Below, piece by piece: positions 16,722-25,286 of a stretch of DNA of 47,397 nucleotides. Source of the stretch: Acidaminococcales bacterium (GTDB lineage Bacteria; Bacillota; Negativicutes; Acidaminococcales; JAISLQ01). Positions within the stretch are counted from its first letter, which is position 1, and each line of letters begins with the position of its first letter. The stretch is from contig JAISLQ010000027.1 of assembly GCA_031290885.1 (NCBI GenBank), positions 1-47,397 on the forward strand, given 5' to 3'. The notes under the pieces were generated by a model. The model searched no databases, was not told the origin of the DNA, and saw nothing but the letters and a program-made list of their open reading frames with translations. The translations under genes were made by a program, and so were the position numbers.

Positions 16722-17090
16722 TCACCTCGCCGGCACTATTTCCAGCCAGTAGCCGTCCGGGTCGCTTATGAAATATATGCCCATGTCATGGTTTTCATAA
16801 CAGATGCAGCCCATTTTTTCGTGCTTTTCATGCGCGGCGGCGTAATCGTCCGTGCTGAAAGCCAGATGGAACTCGTTGTCGCCGAGATTGTAATCTCTGT
16901 CCCAATCGCGCAGCCAGGTAAGTTCCAAAAGGTGCGGCACTTGCCCGTCCGACAGAAAAACTATTTCAAAAGCGCCGCTTTCCGGCTGTATGCGCCGTAC
17001 TTCTTTCAGGCCCAGCGCCTCCTCGTAAAAAGGCAGGCTTTTCTTTAAATCCCTCACGTTCAAATTGTTATGATAAAACTTAAACCGCAT
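16722..17090 (-). CDS. VOC-family protein, glyoxalase I-like
   Basis: The 122-residue protein has the two beta-alpha-beta-beta-beta modules of vicinal oxygen chelate enzymes. Probable metal ligands are His7 (YHNNLNV), Glu in LLELTW, His in NEFHLAF and Glu in YWLEIVP. This matches the lactoylglutathione lyase-like pattern, which isomerises methylglyoxal hemithioacetals. It is followed by the 2-hydroxyacid dehydrogenase gene after six bases. A run of ten G lies about seven bases before the ATG, where the ribosome site should be. Confidence 0.87.
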   Translation of the reverse strand: MRFKFYHNNLNVRDLKKSLPFYEEALGLKEVRRIQPESGAFEIVFLSDGQVPHLLELTWLRDWDRDYNLGDNEFHLAFSTDDYAAAHEKHEKMGCICYENHDMGIYFISDPDGYWLEIVPAR

Positions 17091-17097
17091 GGCAGCG

Positions 17098-17107
17098 CCC
17101 CCCCCCC
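17098..17107. repeat. C10 homopolymer (G10 on the coding strand) at the VOC ribosome site
   Basis: Ten consecutive C on the plus strand, followed by six T, lie just upstream of the minus-strand VOC gene. Length changes here would alter spacing between ribosome site and start. It may also be miscounted by sequencing. Confidence 0.7.
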
Positions 17108-17138
17108 TTTTTTGATTTTTCGCGGGAAGATCTCTCCT

Positions 17139-18359
17139 TTAGATGGAATAGCTTTCTATGGTCAGCCCCACAATTTTGTTAAGGTCGATAATCTCGCCGT
17201 CGCTCGTCCTTACTACCGGTTCCTTGTACGCCGTATGGCTCCAGACAATCTCCGCCAAACGTCCGTCGTCGAGCGTAACGCGGTTGCTCATGACAAAATC
17301 CTCTAAATATTTGGCTAAAACAGCGCACAGCCCCGGGTCGAAATGCAAAGCCCAAAACGGCAGTTCCTTAATGAGCTGCGGAATTTTTAACGCTTCCCGG
17401 CCGCTGTTCAAGGGATAAATCGCCCGGTCGACAGCATTGGCCAAAGCTACCACCCGTACGACGCCCGGCAGTTTGTCCGCTTTCAACCCAAGCGGGTAAC
17501 CGATGCCATCGAGCGTTTCATGGTGGCTGCCGATGATGAGCAGCACTTCCCGTGGCAGGAAACGTTGTTTTTTGATAATGTTCACGCCGGTGAGCACATG
17601 TCGTTTATAAAGCTTCTGCTCCTCAAGGGAGAACTTTTTGTTGAAATGGAGCATTTGTTCAGGCAACTCAGTGCAGCCGATATCGTGCAAGATGGCGCCG
17701 TAGGTTACCGTCATGATTTCACGGCTGTCCATGCCGGCCAGTTGCGCCAGCTTGGTGGCGATGATCGCCGTCCGCATGGAATGTTCGGTCAACACCGCAA
17801 CATCTACGCGGTATGGATAAAGACAATAACCGATCACTCCCGGCGTGCTTATGACAAACCGATTGAGTTTATTAACAAAAGTGCCGCAAACGTCGCCCAG
17901 AAACAAAGCCCGGCTGCGGGAATCGCTCACAAACAATTTGTTCAGCTCCTGCAGCATGGCGACGTAAACATCCAAGGTATTGCTATTTAGAAGGCTGGTG
18001 ATCTTGATTGCGCTGCCCGCCTTGCTGTCATGGACCTTGGAATAAAGATGCCGGTCGCCCTCGCCGCGCAGGATGGACTTGATGTTGGCCTCAAATATGC
18101 CCAATTCATTTTTCATCTGCTCCAGGGACATTTCCGGCTTTTCTTTAGCCAAGTCGTCGGCCAACTGCTTTTTGAGCGACTCGTCGGTATCGCCGGGTTC
18201 GCGCACCCTGATGAAATCAATATTCCATGTTTTCAATATCTCCGCGTGCGCTTTTGTTATTTCGGCATTAGCGTCCAAAAGGACATTGTTTTTCAGGTCG
18301 GCGATCGGCTCGGCAGTGATCATTCCATCTGTTATGTCGTTTCTTGCCACTCTTTTCAC
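17139..18359 (-). CDS. HD-GYP domain protein, putative cyclic-di-GMP phosphodiesterase
   Basis: The 406-residue protein has an N-terminal region of about 150 residues (DITDGMITAEPIADLKNNVLL, DUF3391-like) and an HD-GYP domain. Visible are GAILHDIGCTELP, KRHVLTGVNII, SHHETLDGIGYPLGLKADKLP and VVALANAVDRAI. The metal-binding His and Asp positions are kept, as is GYP. The usual Lys of HDIGK is Cys here. HD-GYP enzymes hydrolyse c-di-GMP to pGpG and GMP. The GTG at 18359 is chosen because GGAGGT lies ten bases upstream. No transmembrane segment is seen. Confidence 0.87.
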   Translation of the reverse strand: MKRVARNDITDGMITAEPIADLKNNVLLDANAEITKAHAEILKTWNIDFIRVREPGDTDESLKKQLADDLAKEKPEMSLEQMKNELGIFEANIKSILRGEGDRHLYSKVHDSKAGSAIKITSLLNSNTLDVYVAMLQELNKLFVSDSRSRALFLGDVCGTFVNKLNRFVISTPGVIGYCLYPYRVDVAVLTEHSMRTAIIATKLAQLAGMDSREIMTVTYGAILHDIGCTELPEQMLHFNKKFSLEEQKLYKRHVLTGVNIIKKQRFLPREVLLIIGSHHETLDGIGYPLGLKADKLPGVVRVVALANAVDRAIYPLNSGREALKIPQLIKELPFWALHFDPGLCAVLAKYLEDFVMSNRVTLDDGRLAEIVWSHTAYKEPVVRTSDGEIIDLNKIVGLTIESYSI

Positions 18360-18455
18360 AGAATCAATTACCTCCAAAAATTTGCTTGTCCGAACAGGCC
18401 CATAACAATTAATTTCGCTTCCTTTTTTTCAAATCCTCTTTATTTTGTCGCTAAA

Positions 18456-18485
18456 TTGACCGCGTATTTAGAGTTATGTTATAAT
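18456..18485 (+). promoter_or_regulatory. Sigma-A promoter of the metQ-like gene
   Basis: TTGACC (18456-18461), an 18-base spacer, and TATAAT (18480-18485) lie about 48 bases before the ATG at 18533. No S-box or Met T-box leader fits in the short leader. Confidence 0.65.
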
Positions 18486-18532
18486 TTAGAAAAAATAAAT
18501 ATTAGGGATTCCCTGAAGGCAAGGTGTCATTT

Positions 18533-19333
18533 ATGCGTAACTTGTTTATGCTGCTTGTTGCCGCCATTTTTTTGACGGCCGGTTGCGGCGGCCAATCCGC
18601 CCCGTCCTCTCCCGCCATTACAGTTAAGGTGGGCGCCAGCGTAACGCCCCACGCCGAAATCCTTGATTTCATCAAACCGATTTTGGCGAAGGATGGCGTA
18701 ATCCTGCAGGTGGTTGAAATGACCGACTATGTGCGGCCAAACATCGCCTTGGCGGAAAAGGAGCTTGACGCGAATTATTTTCAGCATGTGCCTTATCTGG
18801 AAAAATTCGCATCCGACCACAAACTGGCGATTGTTTCCATCGCCAAAGTCCATGTGGAACCTATGGGCATATACTCAAACAAAATAAAGTCTTTGGCCGC
18901 CCTCCCGCAAGGCGCGATCGTTGCCATACCCAACGACCCTACTAACAGCGGGCGAGCGCTCATGCTCCTGGAAAAAGCCGGAGTGATAAAATTAAAGCCC
19001 GGCGCCGACATCGCGGCCGTCCCCGGCGACATTGCCGAAAACCCGAAAAAAATCGTCATAAAAGAATTGGAAGCCGCGCAACTGCCGCGTTCGCTTGAAG
19101 ATGTCGCGCTGGCCGTTATAAACACCAATTACGCGCTGGACGCCAAACTGTCGCCGCTGAAAGACGCGCTTTTTATTGAAGCGGCCGACTCTCCCTACGT
19201 CAACATACTCGCAGTCAGAAAAGGCGACGAAAACAGGCCGGAACTTAAAAAACTTGCCGCCGCGCTCACTTCGCCCCAAACGAGAAAATTCATTGAGGAA
19301 AAACATAAAGGCGCGGTCATTCCCGCTTTTTGA
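18533..19333 (+). CDS. MetQ/NlpA-family substrate-binding lipoprotein, orphan
   Basis: The 266-residue lipoprotein has a signal ending in LTAGC and an NLPA fold: KVGASVTPHAEILDFIKP, LDANYFQHVPYLEKF, KVHVEPMGIYS and AIPNDPTNSGRALMLLEKAG. In the best-known cases this family binds methionine for MetNI transporters. No metN or metI lies nearby; instead a hotdog thioesterase follows after 11 bases. The ATG at 18533 follows AAGG by eight bases. It may serve a distant transporter or bind another ligand. Confidence 0.9.
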   Translation: MRNLFMLLVAAIFLTAGCGGQSAPSSPAITVKVGASVTPHAEILDFIKPILAKDGVILQVVEMTDYVRPNIALAEKELDANYFQHVPYLEKFASDHKLAIVSIAKVHVEPMGIYSNKIKSLAALPQGAIVAIPNDPTNSGRALMLLEKAGVIKLKPGADIAAVPGDIAENPKKIVIKELEAAQLPRSLEDVALAVINTNYALDAKLSPLKDALFIEAADSPYVNILAVRKGDENRPELKKLAAALTSPQTRKFIEEKHKGAVIPAF

Positions 19334-19344
19334 GGAGATTTCCA

Positions 19345-19737
19345 ATGGCTGACTTTGACCTGCCGGTTGGCGCCAAAGCGCGCAAAAGCGAACAAGTTAC
19401 GCCCGCCAATACCGCCAGGGCTTACGGCAGCGGCGCAATAGACGTTTACGCCACGCCGGCGATGATCGGCCTGATGGAAGGGGCCAGCCTCGGCGCCGTT
19501 GACCCTTTGCTTCCTGATGGCTTCGGCACGGTCGGACTGAAGGTAAACATTTCGCACATAGCCGCCGCCTTGCCCGGCGCGGAAGTGGCGGCCGAGGCCG
19601 AGCTTACGGCTGTGAACGGGAAAAAACTGTTTTTTAAAGTAGCCGCCTTCGCCGGCGAAAAAAAGATCGGCGAAGGGACGCATGAGCGCTATATTGTAAA
19701 CTTGGCCGAGTTTCTCGCCCGCACGAGCCAAAAATGA
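19345..19737 (+). CDS. Hotdog-fold thioesterase, FlK-like
   Basis: The 130-residue protein matches the thioesterase family that includes fluoroacetyl-CoA thioesterase FlK. It shows YATPAMIGLMEGAS, with Thr and Glu at catalytic-type positions, and VNISHIAAALPGAEV, with the catalytic-type His. Such enzymes hydrolyse short acyl-CoA esters in the cytosol. The ATG at 19345 follows GAGGAGA; an in-frame upstream TTG is less likely. It forms a two-gene unit with the MetQ-like gene, an unusual pairing. The acyl-CoA substrate is unknown. Confidence 0.78.
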   Translation: MADFDLPVGAKARKSEQVTPANTARAYGSGAIDVYATPAMIGLMEGASLGAVDPLLPDGFGTVGLKVNISHIAAALPGAEVAAEAELTAVNGKKLFFKVAAFAGEKKIGEGTHERYIVNLAEFLARTSQK

Positions 19738-19788
19738 CGGGGGGCGGCTGTTGCCCGGCAACTGTCCGCCGGTTGTTCTTCGCGGAGC

Positions 19789-21345
19789 TTAAGTGGCATT
19801 TTTAAGCACGACCGCCAGCTCAAACAGCCTGTTCCAGGGAAAGTCCACCGTTAGGCGGTAACGTCCGCTTTGGGGCAGATATGCGCGCGCGAGGGCGGTC
19901 ATTTTGGTTAAAGCCGCCGCCGCCAGCATCTCCTTATGTTTGTCCAGTTCAGAGCCGTCAAGACCGCGCGGCCATACTATATCGCGGTAAAGCGCGCCGC
20001 GCACGTTCGCTTGGTACGCCCAGTCGTCCATGTAGCGGACGGCAAGTAACCTTTCGCGGTCATTGTCCTCCATGTAAGGGGCGAGAAGGCCTTGCCCCAA
20101 AGCGTAGCCGATGGAATTGCCGGCCGTGTTCCAGCCGGCGTAGGCGTCTATCCGGCAAGACAGACCTTCCCGGCAAATTCCGGCGACTAAGGCGTTGGAC
20201 GCGCCGTTGCCGAATTCCACATCGGCGATGGCGGCTTTCTTGTTGGCGCGCATTTGCTTTTTTATCAGTTCGATAAAGCTTTGCGCATGTCCGTTTACGG
20301 CCGCCGTATTTTCCGGCGCGGCCGCCTCGAGCGTTGCGCCGCTTTGCGGCGTGTTTATGAAAAACGCCAGATCCGCCCGCTCCGCCGTCCGCACCGGCAT
20401 TCCGCCCACCGCGTAGATATGGTCGTTCACCGTCAGCCCCACCGGGGCGTCTTCATAGGAAGGGACAGTTTCCCGGCCGGCCCCCCCCGCATATTCCACA
20501 TAGACGAACGGTATATATTGCCGGCGATCCAGCACTGCCCTGGTCAAAAGCAAAAGGCCCAACTGGTCGGCGCCGGGGAAGGAGCGGTAATTGTAAAGCC
20601 GTGCGGCGGCGGATTCCTGGGCAAGCAGCCGCGCTTCTTTGCGCGATTGGGAAAAAGGGGCCGTATCGTCCCGGCCGAGGGCAAAATAGTCAAAAGCGCC
20701 TTCGGCTGCTGCGAGCAACAATTTGTTTACGCCGAAGTTCAAAGCGCGCCGGTTCAGCCAGTCGCCTCTGACCCGGGCCGGGATTTTCGCCAGCAATTCC
20801 CGTTTTTCCGCTTTTTCCCGGCGGCTCAGCCGCCGGATGCCTTCTTTGTCCTCTAAAGCGCTCAGGCGGAAAATATCGGCGCCCCACTCCTCGTAATAAG
20901 GCGGTTCCGTCCCCTTGGAAAAAGAGCGCGGCGTGCGCATGATTGTGCCGAACACATAAAGGTTGAAATAAACATAGCGATTTTTCAGCCCAATCAGCCG
21001 CTCCGCGCGCGCGTTCAATACGTCCGCCGCGTAATCGTGCGTCCGCGAGGCGACCAAGCCGCCGTAGATGAGCGCATCGGCCGCCACCACCGCCGACGAG
21101 GCGGTGCGCGACTGTTCTTCCAGCCAAGCCATCAACTTGTCCGGGTCGCCGGATTTATACCGGGAGGCCAGCAGTTCAGCGGGCGGTGAAACTATCTCCC
21201 AGCCGGCGCTTTTCAATATATCTTCCGCGTAAGACAGATTGACCGGCCGGTCGTCCATCGGCACAAAAATAATTTTTTCCGCCGCCGCCGCCGCCGCCGG
21301 CAACAGGAAAAAAATTAAAAGGGCTATGCGCAAAAAAACATTCAT
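19789..21345 (-). CDS. DUF4127 family exported protein
   Basis: The 518-residue protein starts with a Sec signal (NVFLRIALLIFFLLPAAAAAA). It continues with IIFVPMDDRPVNLSYAEDI, the hallmark of DUF4127, and VVAADALIYGGLVASRTHD. Further family-type blocks are FALGRDDTAPFSQSRKEA and IDAYAGWNTAGNSIGYAL. The function of the family is not established. The ATG at 21345 gives the best signal and follows AGGTG by nine bases. It is divergent from dapL, with an 86-base shared upstream region. Confidence 0.85.
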   Translation of the reverse strand: MNVFLRIALLIFFLLPAAAAAAEKIIFVPMDDRPVNLSYAEDILKSAGWEIVSPPAELLASRYKSGDPDKLMAWLEEQSRTASSAVVAADALIYGGLVASRTHDYAADVLNARAERLIGLKNRYVYFNLYVFGTIMRTPRSFSKGTEPPYYEEWGADIFRLSALEDKEGIRRLSRREKAEKRELLAKIPARVRGDWLNRRALNFGVNKLLLAAAEGAFDYFALGRDDTAPFSQSRKEARLLAQESAAARLYNYRSFPGADQLGLLLLTRAVLDRRQYIPFVYVEYAGGAGRETVPSYEDAPVGLTVNDHIYAVGGMPVRTAERADLAFFINTPQSGATLEAAAPENTAAVNGHAQSFIELIKKQMRANKKAAIADVEFGNGASNALVAGICREGLSCRIDAYAGWNTAGNSIGYALGQGLLAPYMEDNDRERLLAVRYMDDWAYQANVRGALYRDIVWPRGLDGSELDKHKEMLAAAALTKMTALARAYLPQSGRYRLTVDFPWNRLFELAVVLKNAT

Positions 21346-21360
21346 TGGCCATTTCACCTG

Positions 21361-21388
21361 TTGTCATATTCCCCGTTTATATTATAGA
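21361..21388 (+). promoter_or_regulatory. Candidate dapL promoter
   Basis: TTGTCA (21361-21366), 16 bases, and TATAGA (21383-21388) lie about 45 bases before the dapL start, in the region shared with the divergent DUF4127 gene. Confidence 0.4.
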
Positions 21389-21431
21389 ATTAAATTGTAC
21401 GATACGCAAATAATTTTAAGGAGTCGGTCCC

Positions 21432-22658
21432 ATGGCAAAAATCAACACCAACTATCTGAAACTGCCAGGCAGTTACCTGTTTGTCGAAACTAAAAAACGG
21501 GTCGCGGAGTTTAAGGAAAAACACCCCAACGCCGACATCATCAGCTTAGGTATCGGCGACGTTACCCAACCGCTGGCGCCGGCAGTCGTCAAAGCCATGC
21601 GCCAGGCGGTGGACGAAATGTCAAAAGCCGCCACTTTCCGGGGCTACGGACCGGAACAAGGTTATGATTTTCTGCTCAAAGCCATTGTCAAAGGCGACTA
21701 TCTGGCGCGCGGCATAAAAATAAGCGAAGAAGAAGTCTTTGTCGGCGACGGCGCCAAATGCGACGTCGGCAACATTCAGGAGATTTTTGACAAGGGCTGC
21801 ACCGTAGCCGTCCCCGACCCTGTATACCCGGTTTACCTTGACACCAACGTAATGGCCGGACGCACCGGAAAATTAAAAAAGAACGGCTACTTTAAAGGCA
21901 TCGTCTATCTCAAGGGCATGGCCGAAAACAACTTTTGCCCGGAACCGCCTTCGGAAAAGGCTGACCTCATATATCTTTGTTCGCCGAACAATCCTACCGG
22001 CGCGGCGTTTAACAAAAAACAGTTGAAAAGATGGGTGGAATACGCCCGCAAAAACGAGAGCGTCATAATATATGACTCCGCCTACGAGTCCTATATAACC
22101 GAACCTGACATACCGCACAGCATATATGAAATACCGGGCGCGCAGGAGTCGGCGATCGAAATACGTTCCTTCTCCAAGACCGCCGGTTTTACGGGAGTGC
22201 GCTGCGGCTATACGGTAGTGCCGCAAAAACTTGCCGTGCGCGCGGCCGGCGCGAAGATAAAACTCAATGGCCTATGGAGCCGCCGGCAAAGCACTAAGTT
22301 CAACGGCGTATCCTACATAACCCAAAGGGGCGCCGAAGCCGTCTACGGCGGGGAAGGCAGCGCACAGATCAAACAAATAATTGATTATTACATGGGGAAC
22401 GCGCAGGTAATCTGTTCCGGCTTCGCCAAGCTCGACCTTAATATGTACGGCGGCGTCAACGCGCCTTACATCTGGCTGAAAACGCCCAAAGGCATGTCTT
22501 CGTGGGAAATGTTCGACTACCTGTTGGCCAAGGCGCATGTAGTCGGTACGCCGGGCGTGGGCTTTGGGCCCGCCGGCGATGGTTATTTCCGCCTTACCGC
22601 GTTCGGCGACGCCGAGCGCACAAAAGAAGCGATTGAGCGGATCGGCAAAATTTTTTAG
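21432..22658 (+). CDS. dapL: LL-diaminopimelate aminotransferase
   Basis: DapL converts tetrahydrodipicolinate directly to LL-2,6-diaminopimelate using glutamate and PLP, a short route to meso-DAP and lysine. The 408-residue protein starts INTNYLKLPGSYLFVE, as DapL enzymes do, and has the substrate loop FRGYGPEQGYDFL. NNPTGAAF contains the PLP Asn, and SFSKTAGFTGVRCGY contains the Schiff-base Lys. AGGAG precedes the ATG. A strong terminator follows, so it is probably monocistronic. Confidence 0.96.
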   Translation: MAKINTNYLKLPGSYLFVETKKRVAEFKEKHPNADIISLGIGDVTQPLAPAVVKAMRQAVDEMSKAATFRGYGPEQGYDFLLKAIVKGDYLARGIKISEEEVFVGDGAKCDVGNIQEIFDKGCTVAVPDPVYPVYLDTNVMAGRTGKLKKNGYFKGIVYLKGMAENNFCPEPPSEKADLIYLCSPNNPTGAAFNKKQLKRWVEYARKNESVIIYDSAYESYITEPDIPHSIYEIPGAQESAIEIRSFSKTAGFTGVRCGYTVVPQKLAVRAAGAKIKLNGLWSRRQSTKFNGVSYITQRGAEAVYGGEGSAQIKQIIDYYMGNAQVICSGFAKLDLNMYGGVNAPYIWLKTPKGMSSWEMFDYLLAKAHVVGTPGVGFGPAGDGYFRLTAFGDAERTKEAIERIGKIF

Positions 22659-22722
22659 GGCATATTGGCGCTGCCGTTCAGATAGCGCCAATGCGCCTTT
22701 GCCCAACGATAGACATTTTCCC

Positions 22723-22758
22723 AAAAACCTGCGGCGGCATCCGCAGGTTTTGCTTTTC
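22723..22758 (+). terminator. Rho-independent terminator of dapL
   Basis: AACCTGCGG-CGGCAT-CCGCAGGTT forms a perfect stem, followed by TTGCTTTTC, about 65 bases after the dapL stop. Confidence 0.75.
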
Positions 22759-22871
22759 TCCCGCCGGCGAAGGGAAGCCCTGACAATTCATTGCAATGTT
22801 ACGCCGGAAAAGATATTTTAAACACAGCCTTGAACACCAAGCAATCCCGGCAGGAAGGCAAGAAAGAAATG

Positions 22872-22891
22872 AAAAGCCGCCCGTAGGCGGC
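22872..22891 (-). terminator. Terminator downstream of the metal ATPase
   Basis: On the minus strand GCCGCC-TACG-GGCGGC is followed by TTTT, about 80 bases after the ATPase stop at 22972. Confidence 0.55.
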
Positions 22892-22971
22892 CAAGTGGCG
22901 GACAAAATATTATTGCGCGGAAAGTATTTTCCGCGGAGGTTTTTGCAAAACAATCTCCCGGCAAAAGGGCG

Positions 22972-25092
22972 CTAAACGCGCAGAGCGCGCAAAGCGTTGA
23001 AAATCGCGAGCAAGGACACGCCCACATCGCTGAAAACCGCCGCCCACATGTTGGCGAGCCCTAAGGCGCCCATGGCCAAAACCACCGCTTTTACGCCAAG
23101 AGCCAGAACTATGTTCTGCCAAACAATTTTTTTGGTTTTGCGGGCGATATTGATCGCGGTGAGGATTTTGGACGGTTCGTCCGTCATGATCACTATGTCA
23201 GCCGCTTCGATTGCCGCGTCCGAACCCAGGCCGCCCATCGCCACGCCGGCGTCCGCCCGCACGAGCGCCGGCGCGTCGTTTATGCCGTCGCCCACAAATA
23301 TCAGGACGCCGCCGTTTGTTTTTTCTCCTTCCAACTTCTCAATGATCGCAATTTTTTCATGCGGCAAAAGTTGGGCGTAGACCTGATCCAGGCCGAGAGC
23401 GTCCGCCACGTGTCCGGCAGCTGCCCGGCTGTCGCCGGTCAGCATGACCGCCCGCCGCACTCCCAGCGATTTCAGCCCGGCGACCGCCTGCGCGCTGTCG
23501 GGTTTTAATTCGTCGGCTATTTCGATATGGCCGGCGAATTTCCCGTCAACCGCGACGTATACGACCGTTCCCGGGCTTTCCGCTTCTTTGTATGTTACCC
23601 CGGCGGATTTCATCAGCTTGTCGTTGCCCGCCAGCACGGAAAGGCCGGCAACGCGCACGCTTACGCCTTGCCCGGCGATTTCGCGCGCTTCGGTTACATT
23701 TTCCGCTTCCGGGGCGTTTTTGCAGGCTTTCCGTATCGACAAGGCGATCGGGTGCGTGGAATGGCTTTCCGCGCCCGCCGCGTAAAACAGGAGGCCATCT
23801 TTTGCCAGATCGCCGGAGGGCGTAACGGAAATTACATTAAATACGCCTTTGGTAAGCGTCCCCGTCTTGTCGAACACGACCGTGTCCACCCGGCTTAAAG
23901 CGTCAAGATAATTGCCGCCCTTGATCAATATGCCCTGGCGCGACGCGCCGCCGATGCCGCCGAAAAAACTGAGCGGCACGGATATGACGAGCGCGCAGGG
24001 ACAAGAGATCACCAAGAATACCAAGGCGCGTTCCGCCCATTCCGCGAAAACGGCGCCCGGCCAGACAAGGGGGGGGACGAACGCCAAGAGCGCGGCGGCG
24101 AAAACAACGCAGGGCGTATAATGGCGGGAAAATTTTGTGATGAAATTTTCCGCGGGCGCTTTTTTTTCGCTGGCGCTTTCTACCAGATCAAGTATTTTTT
24201 TCACGGTGGATTCACCGAACTCCCGGGCAACTTCGACGGTCAGCAGCCCGTTCAGGTTGATGGCGCCGGAAAGCACGGCGCTGCCCGGCCCCACGTCACG
24301 GGGCAAAGATTCGCCGGTCAGCGCGGAAGCGTCGAAAGCGGAAAAGCCCTCCACGACCACGCCGTCCAGCGGAGCTTTTTCGCCCGGCCTGATGACGATA
24401 AGATCTCCCGGCTTTACTTCTTCGGGCGTTACCCTTTTTACGCCGCCCGGCGTCTTTAAATTGGCAAAATCCGGCCGTATGTCCATCAGGGCCGCGATCG
24501 AGCCGCGCGCGCGCTCCACCGCTTTGCGCTGGCAAAATTCACCGACCTGATAAAAAAGCATGACCGCCACGCCCTCCGGATATTCCCCAATAACAAAGGC
24601 GCCGATGGTCGCCGCGCTCATGAGAAAATTTTCGTCCAGCACCTCGCCGCGGGCCAAGTTCCGCGCCGCCCGCAGCAGCACGTCGCCGCCCACCAGAAGG
24701 TAGCTTGCCAGAAAAACCGCCAGGTTGGCTGGATAGGAAAGGTCAAGCGCCAAGGCGCCCGCGAACATCGCCGCGCCGGCCGCGAGCAAGGCGGCGCGTG
24801 CGCGGCCTGTTTCGTCGCCGCTTTTTTGCGCGCCGCTTTTGTTTTTATAGTCGGAAACCTTTACGTCAGGTTCCGCCGCCGCTATAAGTTCCTTCACCCG
24901 AAAAAGCAGTTCCGGCCAACTTGCTTCGTCCGCCACGCCCAGCGTCAGCTTTTGCCCGGCGAAATCCACACGGGCGAAACTGACGCCCGGCAAGGCCCGC
25001 AAGCCGTATTCTATCTTGCGCGCGCAAAACGCGCAGTCCAGCCCTTGCAAATAAAATGTCTTCGGCATTAATTTGTCGTTTGTTTCCCGCAT
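22972..25092 (-). CDS. cadA: Heavy-metal-transporting P1B-type ATPase, CadA-like
   Basis: The 706-residue membrane pump exports divalent soft metals using ATP. In order it has a heavy-metal-associated domain with GLDCAFCARKIEYGL near residue 20, a cytosolic linker, and membrane helices with the transport motif SCPCALVISVPLSFFGG. It then has DKTGTLTKGVF with the phosphorylated Asp, the HP motif STHPIALSI, and the ATP-hinge GDGINDAPALVRADAG. CPC plus this helix sequence fits the Zn/Cd/Pb group. The ATG at 25092 follows AAAGGAGGAG; the frame stays open upstream, but that extension is not credible. The CadC-like regulator gene precedes it. Confidence 0.92.
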   Translation of the reverse strand: MRETNDKLMPKTFYLQGLDCAFCARKIEYGLRALPGVSFARVDFAGQKLTLGVADEASWPELLFRVKELIAAAEPDVKVSDYKNKSGAQKSGDETGRARAALLAAGAAMFAGALALDLSYPANLAVFLASYLLVGGDVLLRAARNLARGEVLDENFLMSAATIGAFVIGEYPEGVAVMLFYQVGEFCQRKAVERARGSIAALMDIRPDFANLKTPGGVKRVTPEEVKPGDLIVIRPGEKAPLDGVVVEGFSAFDASALTGESLPRDVGPGSAVLSGAINLNGLLTVEVAREFGESTVKKILDLVESASEKKAPAENFITKFSRHYTPCVVFAAALLAFVPPLVWPGAVFAEWAERALVFLVISCPCALVISVPLSFFGGIGGASRQGILIKGGNYLDALSRVDTVVFDKTGTLTKGVFNVISVTPSGDLAKDGLLFYAAGAESHSTHPIALSIRKACKNAPEAENVTEAREIAGQGVSVRVAGLSVLAGNDKLMKSAGVTYKEAESPGTVVYVAVDGKFAGHIEIADELKPDSAQAVAGLKSLGVRRAVMLTGDSRAAAGHVADALGLDQVYAQLLPHEKIAIIEKLEGEKTNGGVLIFVGDGINDAPALVRADAGVAMGGLGSDAAIEAADIVIMTDEPSKILTAINIARKTKKIVWQNIVLALGVKAVVLAMGALGLANMWAAVFSDVGVSLLAIFNALRALRV

Positions 25093-25149
25093 GATAAGCT
25101 CTCCTCCTTTTCTTTGGACATAGCGGCAGCTTCCCCGCCGCCGCGCCCC

Positions 25150-25167
25150 CCCGGACAGTTGTCCGGG
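25150..25167. repeat. GC-rich hairpin between cadC and cadA
   Basis: CCCGGACA-GT-TGTCCGGG is a perfect eight-base inverted repeat about 60 bases before the cadA start. It has no T tract, so a role in attenuation or message stability is only a guess. Confidence 0.4.
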
Positions 25168-25190
25168 CGACCTTGCAAACGGTTGATAGA

Positions 25191-25206
25191 TTGAACATAT
25201 GTTCAA
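25191..25206. promoter_or_regulatory. Palindrome before cadA, candidate CadC operator
   Basis: TTGAACATATGTTCAA is a perfect 16-base palindrome in the 194-base gap between cadC and cadA. Its half site TTGAA/TTCAA also occurs in the inverted repeat upstream of cadC, so the same regulator may bind both. Confidence 0.55.
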
Positions 25207-25286
25207 CTGTAATTTTAAAAGCCAAAGCCCCGGCAACCGCCTGCGGATACTGCGACGCCACGGATTATCAGAAGTTCCGCAGCGGT

